From assembly GCA_014529385.2 (NCBI GenBank), contig CM043952.1, positions 156,006,057 to 156,070,056 on the forward strand: a stretch of DNA of 64,000 bases. Direction: 5' to 3'. A model generated the notes under the pieces. The model was not told the DNA's origin. It did not search any database and was given only the letters and a program-made list of their open reading frames with translations. The translations under genes and the position numbers were made by a program. This document shows positions 24,424-36,600 of this stretch, one piece after another (positions within the stretch are counted from its first letter, which is position 1; every line of letters begins with the position of its first letter). This stretch comes from Adiantum capillus-veneris. Its lineage: Eukaryota > Streptophyta > Polypodiopsida > Polypodiales > Pteridaceae.

Positions 24424-27400
24424 ATGTCTTCCATGACAGCAGCGATGCGCAAAAGTCTAGGAACGGCGAGTGGTGGAGATTTTATGGTGCGAACACGTAT
24501 AACAGTAAGGAGATTTGGAATTTTTCCTCACAAGTCTTCTACACGACGATTCCCTCCTATTGTCCATTTTCCATTGCCAAGCTTTGAGGTATCTTTGCTA
24601 CAGCCGCAGACTTCATCTTCTGAGAAGACAGTCGACTGTCGTCTAGCTTTGCCAGCAACACTTGGGTACGGCTTTGAAGCATCAAGTAAGTCTTCCTCTT
24701 TCTCACCTGTTTTGTCATCTTCACAGTGTATGGGTAAGAGGAAACATTCAGACAACGTGCAGGAATCTCTCAATGAAACCCAAGCTATTGTCACTGCTGC
24801 AAAGGCAAGCCTTCCCATCATCCCTTACAGCAAGATTCAGCATTACATGTTCACTGACCAAGCTATGGCTTGGCTGCAACTGTGGGATTTACGGGTGGTT
24901 CTGCAAGCCACAAGAATTTCTTTTGACGCAGACATCATCAAGCAGGTTCTCGACTCTTTCAATGCTGAAGATGACAATGCTATGGTGTATGGCAAAAAGG
25001 TGTCTGCCACACCAGACGACATAGATTTTGCATTTCATATGCCAAATGAGGCCAAGCCGTCTATGGCAACTCCATAGCAGATCAGCATAGTCTTGAAGAA
25101 GGATGAGGCTGCCAAACGGAAAAGAAAAGCTAGTGGTCAAGGGATTCCAGTGGCCGGACTGGAAGCTTCTTCTTCTTATAGGTTTGTAGCTGAAGCTGTC
25201 AGTCTTAAGAATAATCCAACATACGTGTCAGAAAAGGTTTTCGCTATGCTGCTAGCAAAGACATTGGATTCAAAGGTTTCTATCAAGATTTTTCAGATCT
25301 TGTCACACAATGTGCTTCAACAAACTGCCAAGTTGAAATCCCATAGTGTATTTAAAGCTTGGTATGTTTGGCAATTTTTATATTGGGCAACTGCTCCAGA
25401 TGCTCATGACCAGGTAAGAGTGGCTTGGAGTGAGAAGCCATTTCCAGTGTCCAAAAATATTGAATTGTCTTCGGATGAAGAAGCCACGGACAGTCAGACC
25501 ACTTCGACTGGTCTGAAAAGAAAGGCTATCCAAGATGAATGTGGCAGCTTGAAGAAACCGAGGACGATACTGACAAAGAGCAATTCTTTTCTGAAGCAGA
25601 TAGAGAGTCAAGTCAAGACAGTGACTACTGAAAAATGCTAGTCAGCCAGGCTGACAAACAACCTGCTCAGACTGCTGAAGTTAACTAGTCAGTAGGACAA
25701 ATTACAGTCACTACTGGTACTGGCAAAGATCAGGCAAAAGCAACTACCTCTGAAAAGGCAACATAATAGTTGGATAAGGGCAAAGGTCAAATGGATAAGG
25801 GCAAAGGTCCAGCATCTCCAACCCTACTGGGTGGCGTCTCCATCCCAAACAATGAAGAAGCTCTGCACCTGATGAAGAGGGACAAGTTGCAGCAGCAGCA
25901 GACCCATCCACTTAATGGACGTCTCTTCCTACAAAAGTTTGATTATGCTGCCTTACCCTATATGGCTCCTATTACAGTGTATGAGCCCACTGATTCTGAA
26001 CTAGCAACAGTCAATGATGGATGTTCAGCTCCATCCACTCCTCATGGAACACTATTGTCAACTGTATGGGACAGATGCTGGACGTTGCAGGGTTAGAAGA
26101 TGAACTGAATAAGATTAAAGCTGAATTGAAAGGAGCTAAAGACCAGATTGATAAGCTGAAGGAAGCACGAGACAACCAGAATCTGTGCCACACGCTACTT
26201 GAAGCTCATTCAGAGAGTTCTATTAAGCTACTGGAAAGCAAGTTAGCTAGGGCGGAGTCTGCTATGTAGATTATGAAGGAAGAAAAGGATGAAGCACAGA
26301 GAGTTGCAGATCGGGCTGAAATGATGCTGAAAATGAAGAGACTTGACTTCAACTCCTTGCTGCTTCGTCATAGAGCTCTGAAGACTACCCTCACTGACAT
26401 ATATATTTATGATAACTTGGCTGAAATTTTAAATCCAGCAGGCAATGCTGTCTTTGATCATGAGAATTTGAAGTCTCTTATGGAGACCATGCAGAGTGAC
26501 TTGCAGGACAAAGTTGCTGAATATAATAATGCTCTGGCAAATCAAGAAATTCTGGATTATATTGAACAGCAGAATTCTCTTGAAGAAGCAGAACAAGATA
26601 AGGAAGAATAAGAAGATAAGGAAGAAGAAGCTGATAAGGAGGAGGATGACCAAGAAGAAGGGCATACTAATGATGATGATGATAATACCTCTCCTCCATC
26701 TCCAGGACTTGGTACTGGTGGCACAGGGCCAACTGAAGGAAGTCAGTCGCAGCTAGACCAACCAAACTAGAATGACGGGCAAAAGTTAGGCAATCATCAC
26801 CTAGAAGAACAACGACCCAGTCACACTGGGAATCAGCCAGCAAACCAGTCCCAACACAGTAGGAAGGATAAAGAGAAAAGTAAAGTTATGACTGAAGGAC
26901 CAGCAACTGATGATCAGAATTCATTATAGATTATCAGACTTAACAGGAGATTGAGACATCAGTAGGCTCCCATAACCGGGCAATATCTGGCAGATGATGA
27001 TCTCCTATCTGATCTAGAACGCTTTCAGCGACTGTATGTCGGAGCTAGGGAAATGGTGGAGCACTGGAATCAATTGCTTTCCATGATCAAGAGACTTTCC
27101 ATTTACCTGCGCATCCTAGCACACTCCAGCTGCTGGAAAGGGTACCTGAATGGATAATTAATGCTGAAGAGAGAGTGACCAATCCACATTTGCAACGACA
27201 GTCTTCTGCAGATTGTCGCTCTCTAGCTCTCGAATTAGAACTTCTGCTGGGAAACAAGCCAACCTACAAATGTATGAAGGATGTCAGAAATCAGTTGAAA
27301 GAGGTTTTGGTGAAAATGCAAATTGCTAGAGGAGTCTTGGATCAAAGGGTGCAGGCCATTCCAACACTTTACCCTCAACACCCAGAACCAGTCGATCGCC

Positions 27401-27940
27401 TTACATATTTCAAGATTATTGATGAACTCCAGGATTGGTATGAGCGATCGACTGTGGAATGGAAAACTTGGCAAACACTGTTCAATGATGCTCTCCAACT
27501 CAATGATATTCAGGAGATGAAACAGGAGGTGCAGAGGATAAGGCTGTGTATGGGTCAGTGGAAGATATAGATCAGAGGCCTCACCAAGATCACCAATCGA
27601 TTGTTGCAACTTACTGTTGAGTCCTCTAAACTACCTGAAAAGGATATTGCAGCTAAGTTAGGCCTAGCACCACAATATAGAGAGATGGCTAAGATTCATT
27701 TTGAAGCTCGGGTCAAAACCAATCAGCCTCTCCCAGAAGGATGGATCCATACAACTTCACATTGTCACAAGCTGGCCAGAACTAGGATCACCAAAGGCAG
27801 ACACACCCTCTATGATCTTGACACCAAAGCCTATCATTCTCTTACGCCTTATGAAGTGGAGATGACCACGAAAAGGTGGGATCAGCTTGAGTAGGAGGCC
27901 ATTTACAGACTCATTTAGAAGGAGAATGCTGGCACTGGGA
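24424..27940 (+). pseudogene. Accessory 3' coding region of the retrotransposon, function unknown
   Basis: About 3.5 kb between integrase and the 3' LTR stays largely open in one frame, with a shift near 26021-26611: segments 24424-25077, 25093-25641, 26021-26611, 27175-27570 and 27601-27894, separated mostly by single stops (e.g. 25075, 25639, 27568). The conceptual product has a Ser-rich start, then a globular block around 24835-25050 with the pattern VYGKKVSATPDDIDFAF. That pattern resembles a domain found in many plant Gypsy-associated proteins. Later come a Lys/Glu-rich coiled coil (26090-26600), an acidic tract (26580-26680) and a second globular block rich in Trp and Leu (27175-27890). 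I do not recognise it. It could be an Athila-type third ORF or a captured host gene. Confidence 0.5.
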
Positions 27941-28230
27941 CTTCTCAGATGTCATCCAGGCCCAAGGGTAAACGGAAGCTAGTTCAGTGGAAGGATACTG
28001 GGTAGTTCCATCTCAAAATTCAGTTGGAGGCTTTTTCCTTCTCAGTTGGAAGGTTGATATCAGTCTGTGTAGATGACGAGAGCTCTACACTGGCATTTTC
28101 AGCTCGCTCTCTATCATTGGTCAAGTCCGGTCTCCAGAATCAGAATCAGACGGTGGATTTTTTCTCTTCAAACCAGAATCAGACAGGGGAATTTTTTTTC
28201 CAGAAATTTTGGAATCTGGCCAAAATTCAA

Positions 28231-28245
28231 GAAAGGAGGGAAGGA
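28231..28245 (+). other. Polypurine tract
   Basis: An uninterrupted purine run (gaaaggagggaagga) directly abuts the TG of the 3' LTR at 28246. This is where plus-strand DNA synthesis starts in LTR retrotransposons. Confidence 0.92.
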
Positions 28246-28733
28246 TGTAGATGGCTGAGACAATTTCACTAGGTGGGAACCAGCTCCTGTTAGACGAGCA
28301 ATGAATCAGTTAGTAATTACGATGATAATTACCATGGTAAACCAAAGGGATATAAATAGGGCCCATTACATTGTAATCGGGTTAGCGTTTTAGTGGCAAT
28401 TGTACTCGGGTTGTCAATCATTGGCAGTTGTTGTCGGCTGTACTCTGTTCATCCTTTTTTTCATAAGCCACATCATCTCCATTGTAATCCTTCATCTGTA
28501 ATTCCAATTACAGCAGTATATTCTAGTATACCTACTTTGTACTCAGTTACTCTGAATCTGAATCTGAAACTGAATATCATTCTTAGTACTTAGTCTGGTT
28601 CTTATTCTAGTAGATGTATTCTAGTTCAGTTTCTGTTCCTTTGTCCAGTCGACTGTCTGAACTAATATATCACGAGTAGCTGAAAACTTCTAACACTGGA
28701 ATTAGCTATCTCAAGAGATCATCTCCAATTCCA
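28246..28733 (+). repeat. 3' LTR
   Basis: This 488-bp LTR starts TGTAGATGG and ends CCAATTCCA, matching the 5' LTR along its whole length with scattered substitutions. The TATA-like motif is conserved at about 28350. Confidence 0.93.
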
Positions 28734-28738
28734 TGAAG
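28734..28738. other. Target-site duplication TGAAG (right)
   Basis: This is the exact repeat of 17897-17901, immediately after the 3' LTR. Confidence 0.95.
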
Positions 28739-29095
28739 TTCTTGTCTAGCTGAAAATCTGGCTTTACTTCTCTTGACAAATTTTCTTCGTTTTCACCAAC
28801 AATGTTGCACTTGATCATCTCAAGATTTCATTTTGTTGAGCTTTATCTGAATTTATTTTGTTTTTATCACTTGCTTTAACCGATGTTGGATCCATTGGCT
28901 ATGATAATGCACTTTTTTGGAATTGTTGAGCATTGTCCACCTGCATCTGAGTAACCTTTGATCTTAAAAAATCCATTGTACTTTCTGGCAGAATCTCTCT
29001 TTGGAGGAGATTTTGGTGGTGACCTTTGTGTAGCTTTCAGGACTTTAGCTTCTATTGACTTTGACTTTTCTGTCACCTGTTCTGGCAACTTGAGA
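28739..29095 (-). pseudogene. Detached upstream piece of the - strand Gypsy remnant
   Basis: Removing the 10.8-kb element joins this sequence to 17896, so it is the continuation of the - strand fragment there. It contains a Lys/Ser/Pro-rich stretch (SPPKSPPKRDSARK, near 29000 on the - strand) and no recognisable domain. It is cut off on the right by the satellite array at about 29096. Confidence 0.55.
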
Positions 29096-32000
29096 ACGAC
29101 ATATCGTGGGTTTAATGTTTTTCGATGGAGCCTAGCATCTTGGAGACATGGTGCACCTTGATTCTCCTCATGTTTCAATGGAGCCTACCTTGGACAAATG
29201 GTGGAGCATCCTTCTCTCCATGTTTCAATGGACCCTAGCTTAGACAAGGGGTGGACCTTTGCTTCTCTCTATGTTTCAATAGAGTTAGCTTGGACAAGTG
29301 GTGGACCTTGGAACCAAACCCCCATGTAAAACCTATCATGGTCACTCCAAGTAGTAAGAAAGAATAACCTTTAAGATGTAGCTTTATAGGTTGGACAAGT
29401 GGTGGACCTTAACACCCACATATTCTTAATAAAAGTGGTGAATCTTGAGACCAAACCACTCAGGCTACTAGCAATAATAGCTTGGACAAGTGGTGGACCT
29501 TGAATGTAAATCCCTCATCTACGAACTATCATGGGTTTAATGTATTTCGATGGAGCCTAGCATCTTGGAGACATAGTGCAGCTTGCTTCTCGTCATGTTT
29601 CAATGGAGCCTATCTTGGACAAATGGTGGAGCATCCTTCTCTCCATGTTTCAATGGACCCTGGGTTGGACAAGTGGTGGACCTTTGCTTCTCTCTATGTT
29701 TCAATAGAGTTAGCTTGGACAAGTGGTGGACCTTGGAACCAAACCCCCATGTAAAACCTATCATGGTCACTCCAAGTGGTAATAAAGAATAACCTTTAAG
29801 ATGTAGCCTTATAGGTTGGACAAGTGGTGGACCTTACCACACGCATATTCTTAAAATAATGACATAGATTGGAAAAGTGGTGAATCTTGAGACCAAACCA
29901 CTCAGGCTACTACCAATAATAGCTTGGACAAGTGTTGGACCTTGAATGTAAACCCCTTATCTACGACATATCGTGGGTTTAATGTTTTTCGATGGAGCCT
30001 AGCATCTTGGAGACATGGTGCACCTTGATTCTCCTCATGTTTCAATGGAGCCTACCTTGGACAAATGGTGGAGCATCCTTCTCTCCATATTTCAATGAAA
30101 CCTAGCTTAGACAAGGGGTGGACCTTTGCTTCTCTCTATGTTTCAATAGAGTTAGCTTGGACAAGTGGTGGACCTTGGAACCAAACCCCCATGTAAAACC
30201 TATCATGGTCACTCCAAGTAGTAAGAAAGAATAACCTTTAAGATGTAGCCTTATAGGTTGGACAAGTGGTGGACCTTAACACCCACATATTCTTAATAAA
30301 AGTGGTGAATCTTGAGACCAAACCACTCAGGCTACTAGCAATAATAGCTTGGACAAGTGGTGGACCTTGAATGTAAACCCCTCATCTACGAAATATCGTG
30401 GGTTTAATGTATTTCGATGGAGCTTAGCATCTTGGAGACATGGTGCAGCTTGCTTCTCGTCATGTTTCAATGGAGCCTATCTTGGACAAATGGTGGAGCA
30501 TCCTTCTCTCCATGTTTCAATGGACCCTAGGTTGGACAAGTGGTGGACCTTTGTTTCTCTCTATGTTTCAATAGAGTTAGCTTGGACAAGTAGTGGACCT
30601 TGGAACCAAACACCCATGTCAAAACCTATCATGGTCACTCCAAGTGGTAGTAAAGAATAACCTTTAAGATGTAGCCTTATAGGTTGGACAAGTGGTGGAC
30701 CTTAACACGCGCATATTCTTAATATAATGCAATAGAGTGGAAAAGTGGTGAATCTTGAGACCAAACCACTCAGGCTACTACCAATAATAGCTTGGACAAG
30801 TGTTGGACCTTGAATGTAAATCCCTCATCTACGACATATCGTGGGTTTAATGTTTTTCGATGGAGCCTAGCATCTTGGAGACATGGTGCACCTTGATTCT
30901 CCTCATGTTTCAATGGAGCCTACCTTGGACAAATGGTGGAGCATCCTTCTCTCCATGTTTCAATGGACCCTAGCTTAGACAAGGGGTGGACCTTTGCTTC
31001 TCTCTATGTTTCAATAGAGTTAGCTTGGACAAGTGGTGGACCTTGGAACCAAACCCCCATGTAAAACCTATCATGGTCACTCCAAGTAGTAAGAAAGAAT
31101 AACCTTTAAGATGTAGCTTTATAGGTTGGACAAGTGGTGGACCTTAACACCCACATATTCTTAATAAAAGTGGTGAATCTTGAGACCAAACCACTCAGGC
31201 TACTAGCAATAATATCTTGGACAAGTGGTGGACCTTGAATGTAAATCCCTCATCTACGAACTATCATGGGTTTAATGTATTTCGATGGAGCCTAGCATCT
31301 TGGAGACATAGTGCAGCTTGCTTCTCGTCATGTTTCAATGGAGCCTATCTTGGACAAATGGTGGAGCATCCTTCTCTCCATGTTTCAATGGACCCTGGGT
31401 TGGACAAGTGGTGGACCTTTGCTTCTCTCTATGTTTCAATAGAGTTAGCTTGGACAAGTGGTGGACCTTGGAACCAAACCCCCATGTAAAACCTATCATG
31501 GTCACTCCAAGTGGTAATAAAGAATAACCTTTAAGATGTAGCCTTATAGGTTGGACAAGTGGTGGACCTTACCACACGCATATTCTTAAAATAATGACAT
31601 AGATTGGAAAAGTGGTGAATCTTGAGACCAAACCACTCAGGCTACTACCAATAATAGCTTGGACAAGTGTTGGACCTTGAATGTAAACCCCTTATCTACG
31701 ACATATCGTGGGTTTAATGTTTTTCGATGGAGCCTAGCATCTTGGAGACATGGTGCACCTTGATTCTCCTCATGTTTCAATGGAGCCTACCTTGGACAAA
31801 TGGTGGAGCATCCTTCTCTCCATATTTCAATGAAACCTAGCTTAGACAAGGGGTGGACCTTTGCTTCTCTCTATGTTTCAATAGAGTTAGCTTGGACAAG
31901 TGGTGGACCTTGGAACCAAACCCCCATGTAAAACCTATCATGGTCACTCCAAGTAGTAAGAAAGAATAACCTTTAAGATGTAGCCTTATAGGTTGGACAA

Positions 32001-35000
32001 GTGGTGGACCTTAACACCCACATATTCTTAATAAAAGTGGTGAATCTTGAGACCAAACCACTCAGGCTACTAGCAATAATAGCTTGGACAAGTGGTGGAC
32101 CTTGAATGTAAACCCCTCATCTACGAAATATCGTGGGTTTAATGTATTTCGATGGAGCTTAGCATCTTGGAGACATGGTGCAGCTTGCTTCTCGTCATGT
32201 TTCAATGGAGCCTATCTTGGACAAATGGTGGAGCATCCTTCTCTCCATGTTTCAATGGACCCTAGGTTGGACAAGTGGTGGACCTTTGTTTCTCTCTATG
32301 TTTCAATAGAGTTAGCTTGGACAAGTAGTGGACCTTGGAACCAAACACCCATGTCAAAACCTATCATGGTCACTCCAAGTGGTAGTAAAGAATAACCTTT
32401 AAGATGTAGCCTTATAGGTTGGACAAGTGGTGGACCTTAACACGCGCATATTCTTAATATAATGCAATAGAGTGGAAAAGTGGTGAATCTTGAGACCAAA
32501 CCACTCAGGCTACTACCAATAATAGCTTGGACAAGTGTTGGACCTTGAATGTAAATCCCTCATCTACGACATATCGTGGGTTTAATGTTTTTCGATGGAG
32601 CCTAGCATCTTGGAGACATGGTGCACCTTGATTCTCCTCATGTTTCAATGGAGCCTACCTTGGACAAATGGTGGAGCATCCTTCTCTCCATGTTTCAATG
32701 GACCCTAGCTTAGACAAGGGGTGGACCTTTGCTTCTCTCTATGTTTCAATAGAGTTAGCTTGGACAAGTGGTGGACCTTGGAACCAAACCCCCATGTAAA
32801 ACCTATCATGGTCACTCCAAGTAGTAAGAAAGAATAACCTTTAAGATGTAGCTTTATAGGTTGGACAAGTGGTGGACCTTAACACCCACATATTCTTAAT
32901 AAAAGTGGTGAATCTTGAGACCAAACCACTCAGGCTACTAGCAATAATATCTTGGACAAGTGGTGGACCTTGAATGTAAATCCCTCATCTACGAACTATC
33001 ATGGGTTTAATGTATTTCGATGGAGCCTAGCATCTTGGAGACATAGTGCAGCTTGCTTCTCGTCATGTTTCAATGGAGCCTATCTTGGACAAATGGTGGA
33101 GCATCCTTCTCTCCATGTTTCAATGGACCCTGGGTTGGACAAGTGGTGGACCTTTGCTTCTCTCTATGTTTCAATAGAGTTAGCTTGGACAAGTGGTGGA
33201 CCTTGGAACCAAACCCCCATGTAAAACCTATCATGGTCACTCCAAGTGGTAATAAAGAATAACCTTTAAGATGTAGCCTTATAGGTTGGACAAGTGGTGG
33301 ACCTTACCACACGCATATTCTTAAAATAATGACATAGATTGGAAAAGTGGTGAATCTTGAGACCAAACCACTCAGGCTACTACCAATAATAGCTTGGACA
33401 AGTGTTGGACCTTGAATGTAAACCCCTTATCTACGACATATCGTGGGTTTAATGTTTTTCGATGGAGCCTAGCATCTTGGAGACATGGTGCACCTTGATT
33501 CTCCTCATGTTTCAATGGAGCCTACCTTGGACAAATGGTGGAGCATCCTTCTCTCCATATTTCAATGAAACCTAGCTTAGACAAGGGGTGGACCTTTGCT
33601 TCTCTCTATGTTTCAATAGAGTTAGCTTGGACAAGTGGTGGACCTTGGAACCAAACCCCCATGTAAAACCTATCATGGTCACTCCAAGTAGTAAGAAAGA
33701 ATAACCTTTAAGATGTAGCCTTATAGGTTGGACAAGTGGTGGACCTTAACACCCACATATTCTTAATAAAAGTGGTGAATCTTGAGACCAAACCACTCAG
33801 GCTACTAGCAATAATAGCTTGGACAAGTGGTGGACCTTGAATGTAAACCCCTCATCTACGAAATATCGTGGGTTTAATGTATTTCGATGGAGCTTAGCAT
33901 CTTGGAGACATGGTGCAGCTTGCTTCTCGTCATGTTTCAATGGAGCCTATCTTGGACAAATGGTGGAGCATCCTTCTCTCCATGTTTCAATGGACCCTAG
34001 GTTGGACAAGTGGTGGACCTTTGTTTCTCTCTATGTTTCAATAGAGTTAGCTTGGACAAGTAGTGGACCTTGGAACCAAACACCCATGTCAAAACCTATC
34101 ATGGTCACTCCAAGTGGTAGTAAAGAATAACCTTTAAGATGTAGCCTTATAGGTTGGACAAGTGGTGGACCTTAACACGCGCATATTCTTAATATAATGC
34201 AATAGAGTGGAAAAGTGGTGAATCTTGAGACCAAACCACTCAGGCTACTACCAATAATAGCTTGGACAAGTGTTGGACCTTGAATGTAAATCCCTCATCT
34301 ACGACATATCGTGGGTTTAATGTTTTTCGATGGAGCCTAGCATCTTGGAGACATGGTGCACCTTGATTCTCCTCATGTTTCAATGGAGCCTACCTTGGAC
34401 AAATGGTGGAGCATCCTTCTCTCCATGTTTCAATGGACCCTAGCTTAGACAAGGGGTGGACCTTTGCTTCTCTCTATGTTTCAATAGAGTTAGCTTGGAC
34501 AAGTGGTGGACCTTGGAACCAAACCCCCATGTAAAACCTATCATGGTCACTCCAAGTAGTAAGAAAGAATAACCTTTAAGATGTAGCTTTATAGGTTGGA
34601 CAAGTGGTGGACCTTAACACCCACATATTCTTAATAAAAGTGGTGAATCTTGAGACCAAACCACTCAGGCTACTAGCAATAATATCTTGGACAAGTGGTG
34701 GACCTTGAATGTAAATCCCTCATCTACGAACTATCATGGGTTTAATGTATTTCGATGGAGCCTAGCATCTTGGAGACATAGTGCAGCTTGCTTCTCGTCA
34801 TGTTTCAATGGAGCCTATCTTGGACAAATGGTGGAGCATCCTTCTCTCCATGTTTCAATGGACCCTGGGTTGGACAAGTGGTGGACCTTTGCTTCTCTCT
34901 ATGTTTCAATAGAGTTAGCTTGGACAAGTGGTGGACCTTGGAACCAAACCCCCATGTAAAACCTATCATGGTCACTCCAAGTGGTAATAAAGAATAACCT

Positions 35001-36600
35001 TTAAGATGTAGCCTTATAGGTTGGACAAGTGGTGGACCTTACCACACGCATATTCTTAAAATAATGACATAGATTGGAAAAGTGGTGAATCTTGAGACCA
35101 AACCACTCAGGCTACTACCAATAATAGCTTGGACAAGTGTTGGACCTTGAATGTAAACCCCTTATCTACGACATATCGTGGGTTTAATGTTTTTCGATGG
35201 AGCCTAGCATCTTGGAGACATGGTGCACCTTGATTCTCCTCATGTTTCAATGGAGCCTACCTTGGACAAATGGTGGAGCATCCTTCTCTCCATATTTCAA
35301 TGAAACCTAGCTTAGACAAGGGGTGGACCTTTGCTTCTCTCTATGTTTCAATAGAGTTAGCTTGGACAAGTGGTGGACCTTGGAACCAAACCCCCATGTA
35401 AAACCTATCATGGTCACTCCAAGTAGTAAGAAAGAATAACCTTTAAGATGTAGCCTTATAGGTTGGACAAGTGGTGGACCTTAACACCCACATATTCTTA
35501 ATAAAAGTGGTGAATCTTGAGACCAAACCACTCAGGCTACTAGCAATAATAGCTTGGACAAGTGGTGGACCTTGAATGTAAACCCCTCATCTACGAAATA
35601 TCGTGGGTTTAATGTATTTCGATGGAGCTTAGCATCTTGGAGACATGGTGCAGCTTGCTTCTCGTCATGTTTCAATGGAGCCTATCTTGGACAAATGGTG
35701 GAGTATCCTTCTCTCCATGTTTCAATGGACCCTAGGTTGGACAAGTGGTGGACCTTTGTTTCTCTCTATGTTTCAATAGAGTTAGCTTGGACAAGTAGTG
35801 GACCTTGGAACCAAACACCCATGTCAAAACCTATCATGGTCACTCCAAGTGGTAGTAAAGAATAACCTTTAAGATGTAGCCTTATAGGTTGGACAAGTGG
35901 TGGACCTTAACACGCGCATATTCTTAATATAATGCAATAGAGTGGAAAAGTGGTGAATCTTGAGACCAAACCACTCAGGCTACTACCAATAATAGCTTGG
36001 ACAAGTGTTGGACCTTGAATGTAAATCCCTCATCTACGACATATCGTGGGTTTAATGTTTTTCGATGGAGCCTAGCATCTTGGAGACATGGTGCACCTTG
36101 ATTCTCCTCATGTTTCAATGGAGCCTACCTTGGACAAATGGTGGAGCATCCTTCTCTCCATGTTTCAATGGACCCTAGCTTAGACAAGGGGTGGACCTTT
36201 GCTTCTCTCTATGTTTCAATAGAGTTAGCTTGGACAAGTGGTGGACCTTGGAACCAAACCCCCATGTAAAACCTATCATGGTCACTCCAAGTAGTAAGAA
36301 AGAATAACCTTTAAGATGTAGCTTTATAGGTTGGACAAGTGGTGGACCTTAACACCCACATATTCTTAATAAAAGTGGTGAATCTTGAGACCAAACCACT
36401 CAGGCTACTAGCAATAATAGCTTGGACAAGTAGTGGACCTTGAATGTAAACCCCTCATCTACGAAATATCGTGGGTTTAATGCATTTCGATGGAGCCTAG
36501 CATCTTGGAGACATGGTGCAGATTGCTTCTCGTCATGTTTCAATGGAGCCTATCTTGGACAAATGGTGGAGCATCCTTCTCTCCATGTTTCAATGGACCC
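29096..36600. repeat. Satellite array with a 1735-bp higher-order repeat
   Basis: Four monomers of ~434 bp (types C-A-D-B) make a 1735-bp unit. Full units start at the motif atatcgtggg at 29101, 30836, 32571 and 34306, with a partial fifth unit from 36041, an exact spacing of 1735. Copies differ by isolated bases only, e.g. g/t near 31215 and c/t near 35704. Each monomer itself holds several shorter repeats built round the core TGGACAAGTGGTGGACCTT. ORFs of 69-103 residues recur in every monomer, but they merely mirror the repeat. The near-identity means recent amplification or homogenisation by unequal exchange, or an assembly effect. Confidence 0.95.

Larger units (their letters stand above)
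17902..28733 (+). mobile_element. Complete but inactive Ty3/Gypsy retrotransposon (10.8 kb) with extra 3' ORF region
   Basis: The ends are exact: LTRs of 499 and 488 bp beginning TGTAGATG and ending CAATTCCA, a purine-only tract before the 3' LTR, and a TGAAG duplication. Inside are gag, protease, reverse transcriptase, RNase H and integrase in Gypsy order, then ~3.5 kb of additional coding-like sequence before the 3' LTR. No chromodomain follows integrase. An element with a large region between integrase and 3' LTR recalls the Athila/Tat (OTA) lineage. It inserted into the - strand Gypsy remnant whose pieces lie at 15950-17896 and 28739-29095. Stops throughout make it non-autonomous. Confidence 0.93.
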
